A stretch of DNA of 64,000 bases from DATJFQ01 sp035495555 (lineage in GTDB: Bacteria > Acidobacteriota > Vicinamibacteria > Vicinamibacterales > 2-12-FULL-66-21). The stretch is from contig DATJFQ010000060.1 of the NCBI GenBank assembly GCA_035495555.1, positions 1 through 64,000 on the forward strand, given 5' to 3'. Below, one piece after another: positions 42,873 to 50,122 of this stretch. The position numbers and the translations under genes are program-made. The notes below the pieces were generated by a model. That model was not told the origin of the DNA and searched no databases. It was given only the letters and a program-made list of their open reading frames with translations. Each line of letters begins with the position of its first letter. Position 1 is the stretch's first letter.

Positions 42873-43858
42873 TCTCATCGATCTACGCGTCGGCGGCGCG
42901 TGCCCGCCGCCGGCACTACACGGCGCGTCCGGGGCGACAGCGCCGGCTCGCGCGCCCGGTGATCAGCGTCGGGAACCTCGCCGTTGGGGGACGCGCGAAA
43001 ACGCCTCTCGTCGCACGGATCGCGGCGCTCCTGGCGGCGGCCGGTGAGCGGCCATCCGTATTGAGCCGCGGGTACGCGCGGCAGGATGCGTCAGAGATCG
43101 TTGTCGTCCGCGACGCGCACGGGTTGCGAGCCGATCTCACCCGTTCCGGGGACGAACCCTTGATGCTCGCCCGCCGCTTGCCGGGAGTCGTCGTCATCTC
43201 CGGCGCCGAACGATACACCTCCGGGCTGGTGGCGGAGACGACGTATGGCTGCAGCGTCCATGTGCTCGATGACGGATTTCAGCACCTCCGGCTGCACCGG
43301 GACATCGATATCGTCTCGGTTGCGGCGCAGGACCTCGCGAACCCGGTGACGCTTCCAGGCGGGCGCCTGCGGGAAGCGCTCGACGCCTTGCACGCCGCGA
43401 GCGCCGTGATCGCGCTCGACGGGGCCGACCCGGCGGCGATTCAGGGGCGCGCGCCCGTGTGGCGCGCGCGCCGGGTGCTGGAAGGCGCGCGTCTCATCGA
43501 ACCCGCGGAGCAGCCGGTGACCCCCTCGACGGGATCAGTCGTTGCGCTTGCAGGGATCGCTGCACCGGATCGGTTCTTCAGCGACTTGCGCGAACTCGGC
43601 TGGCCCTTGACACGCACGCTGGCGTTTGCCGATCACCATCCGTATAGCCGCGTCGACGTCGACCGCATCCTTGCGATTGCCCGGCAGGAAGGCGCAGCAA
43701 TGCTGGTGACGACGGAGAAGGACGCCGTCCGTCTCCTGCCGCTCCGCCCCTTCCCGCTGCCCGTCGCCTACGTGCCGCTGTCGATCGCGATCGAGAGGAA
43801 CGACGAGTTCGAACGGTGGCTGCTGACCGCGCTTGCCGGCACGCGGGGAACGGCATGA
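42869..43858 (+). CDS. lpxK: Tetraacyldisaccharide 4'-kinase, probable CTG start
   Basis: 329 residues. Phosphorylates the 4' position of the lipid A disaccharide. From CTG 42869 (overlapping the waaA TGA) the protein has the usual N-terminal membrane-contacting helix before PVISVGNL. A GTG at 42959 would cut this off. The P-loop reads VGGRAKTP instead of the usual VGGTGKTP, so two P-loop positions are changed. Later blocks LSRGYAR, DEPLMLA, HVLDDGFQHLRL and FADHHPYS are intact. Divergence of the P-loop may reflect lineage variation rather than inactivity. Confidence 0.85.
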   Translation: MISSIYASAARARRRHYTARPGRQRRLARPVISVGNLAVGGRAKTPLVARIAALLAAAGERPSVLSRGYARQDASEIVVVRDAHGLRADLTRSGDEPLMLARRLPGVVVISGAERYTSGLVAETTYGCSVHVLDDGFQHLRLHRDIDIVSVAAQDLANPVTLPGGRLREALDALHAASAVIALDGADPAAIQGRAPVWRARRVLEGARLIEPAEQPVTPSTGSVVALAGIAAPDRFFSDLRELGWPLTRTLAFADHHPYSRVDVDRILAIARQEGAAMLVTTEKDAVRLLPLRPFPLPVAYVPLSIAIERNDEFERWLLTALAGTRGTA

Positions 43859-44802
43859 CGACGGCGCTTCGGCTGCGCCATCGTCTCGAATACGGGCTGG
43901 TCGCTGGCATCCGCGGCATGCTTCGCCATCTGCCCATGAAAGCCGTGCTCGCGGCGGGCAGCGGGCTGGGATACGTTTTTTACGCGCTCGACCGCGGCCA
44001 TCGGCGGCTGGCGCTCGCGAACCTGAACGCGGCGTTCCCGCAGCGTCCTCTGCCGGAGCGGCGCGCCATCGCGCGTGAAATGTTCGCGCACTTCGGCCGC
44101 CTGTTGATGGTGCTGTTGAAGTTCAGCACCATGGCGCGCGATGAGATGCTGGCGCACGTCGAATTCGAGGGCGACGATCGCGTCCGGGCTGCGCACACGC
44201 ACGGCCGGGGCGTCCTGCTGTTCACGGGGCATTTCGGCTACTGGGAAATCAACGCGCTCGTCCACGCGCTGGCGCTCCACCCCATCGCAGTCGTCGCACG
44301 TCCGCTCGATAATCCGTTGCTGCACGATCTGCTGGAGCACGTGCGCTCCATGACGGGCAACTCCGTCATTTACCGGAAGGGCGGACTGCGGCGGATCCTC
44401 CGGGCGCTGGCCGCCAACGACGCGGTCGCGCTCCTGATCGACCAGCACATCCACGGCAACGCCGTTCACGTCGAGTTCTTCAATCGGCCTGCGGCGACGA
44501 CGACGGCGCTCGGTGCGTTGGCGGCTCGCACCGGCGCGCCAGTCATTCCGGTGTTCGCGCTTCCACTCCCCGACGGACGCTTCAGGATGGTGTACGAGCA
44601 CGCGGTCGATCCGCCGCGAGGAACCGACGAGAACGCGCTGCGCGATTTCACACAGCGCTGCACCGACGTGCTCGAGATGTACGTGCGCCGGTATCCGGAC
44701 CTCTGGCTGTGGATGCATCGGCGCTGGCGTGATGTGGACGCGGCAGGCCAGGGGGTGCCGGGGATGTTTCCCACGGCGCGGCGCGAAGAGGATTCCGAGT
44801 GA
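43855..44802 (+). CDS. LpxL/HtrB-type lipid A acyltransferase
   Basis: 315 residues, lysophospholipid acyltransferase superfamily. Active HX4E motif in TGHFGYWE (about 134-139), preceded by an N-terminal hydrophobic segment (about 25-45). It should add a secondary acyl chain to Kdo2-lipid A at the inner membrane. Start ATG 43855 overlaps the lpxK stop (ATGA). The lauroyl versus myristoyl role cannot be judged. Confidence 0.88.
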   Translation: MTTALRLRHRLEYGLVAGIRGMLRHLPMKAVLAAGSGLGYVFYALDRGHRRLALANLNAAFPQRPLPERRAIAREMFAHFGRLLMVLLKFSTMARDEMLAHVEFEGDDRVRAAHTHGRGVLLFTGHFGYWEINALVHALALHPIAVVARPLDNPLLHDLLEHVRSMTGNSVIYRKGGLRRILRALAANDAVALLIDQHIHGNAVHVEFFNRPAATTTALGALAARTGAPVIPVFALPLPDGRFRMVYEHAVDPPRGTDENALRDFTQRCTDVLEMYVRRYPDLWLWMHRRWRDVDAAGQGVPGMFPTARREEDSE

Positions 44803-45812
44803 CACGCGTGGTCGTCCGTGCGCCCAACTGGCTCGGCGACGCCGTGATGGCGCTACCGGCGATTGCCGCGGTTTGTGCGCACTTCGGTGATGCCGGGGTC
44901 GTGATCGCGGCGCCAGGATCTGTATCGCCGCTTTTTCTCGAGCAGACGGTGGCCGCGGCAGACGCGGTCGTCACTCTCGATCGAACTCGAGAGAGCGCGG
45001 AGATCCAGGCGCTTCGCGCCGACGCGGTGCTGCTGCTGCCGAACTCGTTTGGCAGCGCGTGGATCGCCAGGAAAGCGGGGGTGAGAGAACGCTGGGGGTA
45101 CGCGTCGTCAGGCAGACGATGGCTGCTGACGCGCGCCGTCGCGCCGCCTCGTGCGGCGATACATCAGGTCGAGTACTACTGCACCCTGATCCGTGAGCTC
45201 GGGATTGACGTCGGAGATGCGGTGCCGCGGCTCACGCCGCGCGAGGAGACGCTGGCGCGTGCGGACGCGGTGCTCGCGGGAGCGGGGTGGCGCGGGGGGG
45301 AGCCGCTCGTCGGCTTTGCACCCGGAGCCGCGTATGGGCACGCGAAACGATGGCCGCCGGAACGGGTCGCCGCGGTGATGAAGGCGGTGGCGGATCGCGG
45401 AGCGCTGCCCGTGCTCGTGGGCGCCGCCGCGGACCGCGATACGCGGCGTGCGATAGAATCGTCGCTGCCGCGGGGAACGCGAATCGTCGACTTGATCGGG
45501 CGGACGGATCTTGCCGCCTTCATCGGTGTGACGGCACGATGCGCGGCGTTCGTGTCGAACGATTCGGGCGCGATGCACGTCGCGGCCGCGCTCGGTGTGC
45601 CGTTGACGGCAATTTTCGGCCCGACCAATGAACGGGTGACGGCGCCGGCAGGACCGGGGCCGCGCCATGTCATTCTGCGCGACGTATTCTGCCGCCCCTG
45701 TATGCTGCGCGAGTGCCCGATCGATCACCGGTGCATGAAGCGCATTCACGTCGACGACGTCCTCGCGTCCATCCCTCGCACCTATGCAGCCAGCAGTCTT
45801 TCTCGACCGTGA
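44799..45812 (+). CDS. waaF: ADP-heptose:LPS heptosyltransferase II (GT9)
   Basis: 337 residues. Adds the second inner-core heptose. N-terminal RAPNWLGDAVMALPAI is a strong WaaF mark; the C-terminal half has FVSNDSGAMHVAAALGVPLTAIFGPTNE for nucleotide-sugar binding. A cysteine-rich segment lies near the end (CRPCMLRECPIDHRCM). GTG 44799 overlaps the previous stop; gmhB begins 29 bases before its end. Confidence 0.9.
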   Translation: MTRVVVRAPNWLGDAVMALPAIAAVCAHFGDAGVVIAAPGSVSPLFLEQTVAAADAVVTLDRTRESAEIQALRADAVLLLPNSFGSAWIARKAGVRERWGYASSGRRWLLTRAVAPPRAAIHQVEYYCTLIRELGIDVGDAVPRLTPREETLARADAVLAGAGWRGGEPLVGFAPGAAYGHAKRWPPERVAAVMKAVADRGALPVLVGAAADRDTRRAIESSLPRGTRIVDLIGRTDLAAFIGVTARCAAFVSNDSGAMHVAAALGVPLTAIFGPTNERVTAPAGPGPRHVILRDVFCRPCMLRECPIDHRCMKRIHVDDVLASIPRTYAASSLSRP

Positions 45813-46350
45813 CGGTACACTCATCGAGGAAGCGGGCTACCTCGATCGGATCGAACGTCTCGTGTTTTTCCCGTACAGCGTCGACGCCGTGCGACTGCTC
45901 AATCGCGCGGGCCTGGCCGTGGTGATCGTCACCAACCAGGCCGGCGTCGCGCGCGGCATTTTTCCGGAGTCGTTCGTGGCGGAAGCGCACGCGCATTTGC
46001 GGGACCGGCTCGCCGCCGGCGGCGCGCGCGTCGATGCGATCTATTACTGTCCGCATCATCCCGACGGCACGGTCGACGGATACCGGCGCGCATGCGAGTG
46101 CCGCAAGCCGGGCGATGGGATGCTGCGAAGCGCGGCGGCGGACCTCGGTCTGGACCTCGCGCGCTCCGTCGTCGTCGGCGATCGCTGGCACGACGTGCAG
46201 GCCGGGACCAGCGCTGGAACACGAACAGTTCTCGTGCGCACCGGCTACGGGCGGACTGAAGAACAGCGGCCGAAACCCGGCGTCAGCGCCGACGTGGTCG
46301 TCGACAATCTGATCGAGGCGGTGTCGTGGATCGTGGGGCAGCCGCGATGA
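45784..46350 (+). CDS. gmhB: D-glycero-D-manno-heptose-1,7-bisphosphate 7-phosphatase
   Basis: 188 residues, HAD phosphatase. Nucleophile FLDRDGT (about 6-12), Thr in IVTNQAG, Lys in CRKPGDGM, Asp in VVGDRWHD. A zinc loop CPHH...CEC typical of GmhB is present. Removes the 7-phosphate in ADP-heptose synthesis. Overlaps waaF by 29 bases and hldA by four. Confidence 0.92.
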   Translation: MQPAVFLDRDGTLIEEAGYLDRIERLVFFPYSVDAVRLLNRAGLAVVIVTNQAGVARGIFPESFVAEAHAHLRDRLAAGGARVDAIYYCPHHPDGTVDGYRRACECRKPGDGMLRSAAADLGLDLARSVVVGDRWHDVQAGTSAGTRTVLVRTGYGRTEEQRPKPGVSADVVVDNLIEAVSWIVGQPR

Positions 46351-47348
46351 CCGCACACGAGCGTCTGCTCGCGCTCGTCGACGCGTTCGGCCAGCGCCGC
46401 ATCCTGATCGTGGGCGACCTGATCGCGGACGAATTCATCTACGGGCAGATTGCGCGCGTGTCACGCGAGGCTCCCGTCCTGATCCTCAACTACGATTCGA
46501 CGGAGATCGTGCCCGGGGGCGCCGGCAACGCCGCGAGCAACGTCGCGGCGCTCGGGGGTGATGCCACGACGGTCGGCGTCGTAGGCCGCGACGAATCGGG
46601 ACGGCGCCTGCTCGCCACCATGAAACGTCGGCGGATCGACGTCCGCCGCATGGTCGTTCCGTCGGGGTATCGCACGCCGACGAAGACGCGGATTCTTGCC
46701 GGCGGCATTCACTCCGCGAAGCAGCAGGTCGTCCGCATCGACCGCGCCGCGAACGGCGCCGCCGACGAACGCACGAGAGCACTCTTCGAAGATCGCGTGC
46801 TCACGGCTGCCGCGGGTGCTGACGCTCTTCTCGTCTCGGACTACGGGACTGCGCTCGTGACGCCCGCGCTCGTCGCCCGCGCGCGCGACAGGATGCGTCT
46901 GCCGATCGTGCTCGTCGATTCGCGCTATGACCTGCTGCGGTTCACGGGCATGACGGCCTGCACACCCAACGAATCGGAAGTCGAGCAGGCGCTGGGCATC
47001 CGGATTGGCGACAATGTGCGCGCGCTCGAGAGGGCGGGACGGGCGGTGCTCAGGCGTACGCGATCGCGCGCGGTGCTCGTCACGCGCGGCAGCCGCGGCA
47101 TGGCCCTGTTTCGCGCCGGTGAGAAGACGATCCACATTCCGATCGTCGGCTCCGATCAGATCGCCGACGTCACCGGCGCTGGAGACACGGTGATCGCGAC
47201 GATGGCGCTCGCGCTCGCCGCGGGGGGAACATTCGAGGAGGCCGCGCAACTCGCCAATCACGCGGGTGGCCTCGTCGTGATGAAGCGCGGCACGGCCACG
47301 GTCACAGCGGCCGAACTTCGCGCGTCGCTCACGCAGAGGGCGGAGTAG
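46347..47348 (+). CDS. hldA: D-glycero-beta-D-manno-heptose-7-phosphate kinase
   Basis: 333 residues, ribokinase (PfkB) family, equal to the first domain of bifunctional HldE. Blocks: VGDLIADEFIYG, PGGAGNAASNVAALG, VSDYGTALV, and the catalytic DVTGAGDTVIA near the C-terminus. Phosphorylates heptose-7-phosphate at C1. The adenylyltransferase half is a separate gene, three bases downstream. Confidence 0.92.
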   Translation: MTAHERLLALVDAFGQRRILIVGDLIADEFIYGQIARVSREAPVLILNYDSTEIVPGGAGNAASNVAALGGDATTVGVVGRDESGRRLLATMKRRRIDVRRMVVPSGYRTPTKTRILAGGIHSAKQQVVRIDRAANGAADERTRALFEDRVLTAAAGADALLVSDYGTALVTPALVARARDRMRLPIVLVDSRYDLLRFTGMTACTPNESEVEQALGIRIGDNVRALERAGRAVLRRTRSRAVLVTRGSRGMALFRAGEKTIHIPIVGSDQIADVTGAGDTVIATMALALAAGGTFEEAAQLANHAGGLVVMKRGTATVTAAELRASLTQRAE

Positions 47349-47351
47349 CGC

Positions 47352-47819
47352 TTGGCACCAGTCCTCCCGCGGGAAGCGCTCATCGCCGCCGTCGCCGCCG
47401 AGCGTGCCGCCGGGCGGACGATCGCGTTTGCGAACGGCGGCTTCGATCTGCTGCACGTCGGTCACGTCCGCTACCTGCAGGCCGCGGCGCGCGAGGCCGA
47501 TCGCCTGGTCGTTGCGATCAACGACGATGCGTCCGTGGCGCTGTTGAAGGGTGAGGGGCGGCCGGTGCTGCGCGCGGCCGATCGGGCGGAACTCGTCGCC
47601 GGCCTCCGCGGCGTCGATTACGTCACCATCTTTCATGAGCCGACGGTCGCGCCGCTGCTCCTCACACTGCGGCCCGACGTGCACTGTAAAGGGACGGACT
47701 ATACCGTCGAGACGGTGCCCGAACGCGACACGGTGCGCGCCTACGGCGGCCGCATTGCCATCGTCGGCGACCCCAAAGATCATTCGACCACCGGCCTGAT
47801 GGTCCGTCTGCGCCGATGA
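47352..47819 (+). CDS. hldC: Heptose-1-phosphate adenylyltransferase (HldE second domain)
   Basis: 155 residues, cytidylyltransferase-like fold. Makes ADP-heptose from heptose-1-phosphate and ATP. Signature ANGGFDLLHVGHVRYLQ with HxGH (36-39), and KGTDYTVETVPE where relatives have KGxDY. Start is TTG 47352, supported by GGAG at 47342-47345. waaC overlaps its stop. Confidence 0.9.
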   Translation: MAPVLPREALIAAVAAERAAGRTIAFANGGFDLLHVGHVRYLQAAAREADRLVVAINDDASVALLKGEGRPVLRAADRAELVAGLRGVDYVTIFHEPTVAPLLLTLRPDVHCKGTDYTVETVPERDTVRAYGGRIAIVGDPKDHSTTGLMVRLRR

Positions 47820-48823
47820 ACATTCTCGTCGTGCGGCTTGGCGCGCTCGGCGACGTGGTGCACACGATCCCCGCTGTCGCGGCGCTGCGCCGAACCTATC
47901 CCGACGCACAGATCGACTGGCTCGTCGAAGAGAAACACCGCGCCATTCCCGATCTCGTGAGCGTGCTCGATGACGTCATCGCCCTCGACGGATCGACGCC
48001 GAACGCGTGGCGGATGGCGATCGTCGCGATGCGGCAGACCTCGTACGACGTGGCGATTGATTTTCAGGGGCTGCTGAAATCCGCTGTGCTCGCGCGCGCC
48101 TCTGGTGCGTCGAAGGTCATCGGGTTCTCGATCTGGCACCTGCGCGAAAAGACCGCGCGGCCGTTCTACTCCGCGACACCTCACGACGACAGCGACGAGG
48201 GCCATGTCATCCGGAAAAACCTTCGCCTGCTGCGCGTGCTTGGCATCGAGCGCGACGTGATCGAGTTCCCGCTCAGACGCGCGGGCTCGCGTGTGGCGGA
48301 CATTCTTCGTCAGCTCGTGCCGGGTCCGTATGCGCTGATCAATGCGGGGGCGGCGTGGCCAAACAAGCGCTGGCCGCCGGAACGGTTCGGCGAGGTCGCT
48401 GCGTTTCTGGCCGAGGCGCGGGGCCTGACCCCGGTCGTGCTGTGGGGACCCGGCGAAGATGCGCTTGCGCAGGCTGTCATCGACGCATCAGCGGGGCGTG
48501 CGGTACTTGCCCCGCCGTCGCGGCCTGAGGACCTCGTGGCGATGGCCCGCGACGCGTCGCTCGTCGTTTCCGGAGACACGGGACCGCTGCACATCGCGAC
48601 CGCCGTCGGCACGCCGGCCGTGAGCATTTTCGGGCCGACCAACCCGGCCCGCAACGGACCGTGGAACGGTGACGACGTGGTGGTCTCGCGGTTCGATCAC
48701 TGCGGGTGTCACTACGATCGCCGGTGTCATCGCCGGGACTGGTGTCTGCTCGACGTACCGGCGAGCGAAGTCTGCGCGGCGATTCAACAACGGCTCGCGA
48801 TCCCGGAAGGCGGCCGTGGCTGA
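47816..48823 (+). CDS. waaC: ADP-heptose:LPS heptosyltransferase I (GT9)
   Basis: 335 residues. Adds the first heptose to Kdo. N-terminus MNILVVRLGALGDVVHTIPAV is typical of WaaC; the donor site is in SGDTGPLHIATAVGTPAVSIFGPTNPARNGPWN. A Cys/His-rich stretch near residues 295-310 (CGCHYDRRCHRRDWC) is unusual. ATG 47816 overlaps the previous stop (ATGA). Confidence 0.9.
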   Translation: MNILVVRLGALGDVVHTIPAVAALRRTYPDAQIDWLVEEKHRAIPDLVSVLDDVIALDGSTPNAWRMAIVAMRQTSYDVAIDFQGLLKSAVLARASGASKVIGFSIWHLREKTARPFYSATPHDDSDEGHVIRKNLRLLRVLGIERDVIEFPLRRAGSRVADILRQLVPGPYALINAGAAWPNKRWPPERFGEVAAFLAEARGLTPVVLWGPGEDALAQAVIDASAGRAVLAPPSRPEDLVAMARDASLVVSGDTGPLHIATAVGTPAVSIFGPTNPARNGPWNGDDVVVSRFDHCGCHYDRRCHRRDWCLLDVPASEVCAAIQQRLAIPEGGRG

Positions 48824-49355
48824 CTCCGTGCCGGCGCGCACGTCGTTCATCGTCCGGCTGGCGCGCTGGCGTGTCCCGCTCGGGTTCGTCTGCGGCGTGA
48901 TCGCGGTGGTGTTGTCGGATCCGACGCGGGCGTCGCTGCTCGCGGGTGCGGTCGTCGGCGTGTGCGGCGAATCGATCCGTATCTGGGCAGCCGGACATCT
49001 GGAAAAGGGGCGCGAGGTGACGCGCAGCGGTCCGTACCGATGGACACGGCATCCGCTCTATGCCGGATCGTCCATCATGGGCGTCGGCCTGGCGATCGCG
49101 TCGCGCAGCGCGATCGTGACGGTGCTCGTGCTCGCGTATCTGAGTGTCACCATCGCTGCGGCGGTCCGTACCGAAGAAGCGCACCTGACCGAGAAGTTCG
49201 GATCCGAGTACGGGGCGTATCGCCAGGGCACCGCGTCGCCCGTGTTGCGCCGCTTCAGCGCGGCGCGCGCGATGCGGAATCGCGAGTATCGCGCGGCGCT
49301 CGGGTTCGTCGTTGTCCTCGGTATTCTTGCGCTTCGCTCGCGGGGCGTTCTATAA
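48816..49355 (+). CDS. Isoprenylcysteine carboxyl methyltransferase-family membrane protein
   Basis: 179 residues with four membrane helices and the ICMT/PEMT core RSGPYRWTRHPLYAGSSIMG (about 70-90) plus a C-terminal Glu-rich segment (RTEEAHLTEKFGSEY). A SAM-dependent methyltransferase fold; substrate unknown, possibly a lipid. GTG 48816 is preceded by GGAAGG and overlaps waaC by eight bases. Last gene of the LPS run. Confidence 0.85.
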   Translation: MADSVPARTSFIVRLARWRVPLGFVCGVIAVVLSDPTRASLLAGAVVGVCGESIRIWAAGHLEKGREVTRSGPYRWTRHPLYAGSSIMGVGLAIASRSAIVTVLVLAYLSVTIAAAVRTEEAHLTEKFGSEYGAYRQGTASPVLRRFSAARAMRNREYRAALGFVVVLGILALRSRGVL

Positions 49356-49390
49356 TCGTCGTCTTTGGGGCGCGGGGCGGGACCGTGCAG

Positions 49391-49466
49391 GGGCGGTTAG
49401 CTCAGTTGGTAGAGCACCGGCTTTACACGCCGGCTGCCACAGGTTCGAGTCCTGTACCGCCCACCA
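49391..49466 (+). tRNA. tRNA-Val (TAC)
   Basis: Acceptor GGGCGGT/ACCGCCC, D-arm TTAGCTCAGTTGG, anticodon loop TTTACAC, T-arm GGTTCGAGTCC, CCA encoded at 49464-49466. Confidence 0.97.
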
Positions 49467-49505
49467 CCAGAAGTCGAATGCTCCAAACAGCGTTCACGAC
49501 CTAGC

Positions 49506-49582
<77 letters not shown>

Positions 49583-49592
49583 CTTCTTTTGA

Positions 49593-49700
49593 CCGAGGGG
49601 CTTCGCCCCTCGGACTCCCCTCCTACACACTCCCTCGCGGCAAACCGTCGCTCGCGGTGTGGTTACGAGGCGACGACAGTCGCCGCTCGTTCGCGTGCGC
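49593..49700 (+). repeat. GGGGC-TTC-GCCCC hairpin element, copy C
   Basis: A perfect 9-bp stem with TTC loop at 49593-49613, then CACTCCCTCGC-like words. It starts eleven bases after tRNA-Asp and may end tRNA transcription, though no T-tract follows. Same word order as copies A and B. Confidence 0.55.
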
Positions 49701-49722
49701 TCGTTCGCGTGTGGAACCAGTA

Positions 49723-49758
49723 GTAGATAGTCTACGTCTAATGCTGTAGACTGCCTAC
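49723..49758 (+). promoter_or_regulatory. Twin PadR-type operator candidate
   Basis: GTAGA-TAG-TCTAC at 49723-49735 is a perfect inverted repeat. A weaker copy, GTAG-ACTGC-CTAC, lies at 49746-49758, 23 bases on, about two helix turns. Both precede the padR ATG (49762), as expected for autoregulation by a dimeric winged-helix repressor. Confidence 0.6.
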
Positions 49759-49761
49759 GGC

Positions 49762-50118
49762 ATGGCCAAACAGACCGAGAAGGAACGCCTCGAGCTCCTG
49801 CAGGGCACGCTCGACATGCTGATCCTGCGCACGCTGCAGTGGGGTCCGCAGCATGGGCACGGCATCGGGCAGGCGATCCGCACGCAGTCCGACGACCTCC
49901 TCAAGATCGAGACCGGCTCGCTCTACCCGGCGCTTCACCGGCTGGTGAAACGCGGATGGCTGAAAGCCGAGTGGGGCGTCAGCGAAGCCAACCAGAAAGC
50001 GAAGTACTACCAGCTCACGGCCGCCGGCAAGGCGCAGTTGGTCCGCGAGCAAAACCGCTGGGCGCAGATGGTCCGCGCGATCGGCCGGATCATGAACCCC
50101 GCGGACACGAAGGAGTAG
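49762..50118 (+). CDS. PadR-family transcriptional regulator
   Basis: 118 residues. Winged-helix DNA-binding domain with the family pattern LQGTLDMLILRTL, GHGIGQAI and GSLYPALHRLVKRGWL, then a short C-terminal helix for dimerisation. In Acidobacteriota such genes often precede ADOP permeases, as here (four bases to the next gene). It probably represses this operon through the twin site upstream; the inducer is unknown. Confidence 0.92.
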   Translation: MAKQTEKERLELLQGTLDMLILRTLQWGPQHGHGIGQAIRTQSDDLLKIETGSLYPALHRLVKRGWLKAEWGVSEANQKAKYYQLTAAGKAQLVREQNRWAQMVRAIGRIMNPADTKE

Positions 50119-50122
50119 CACC

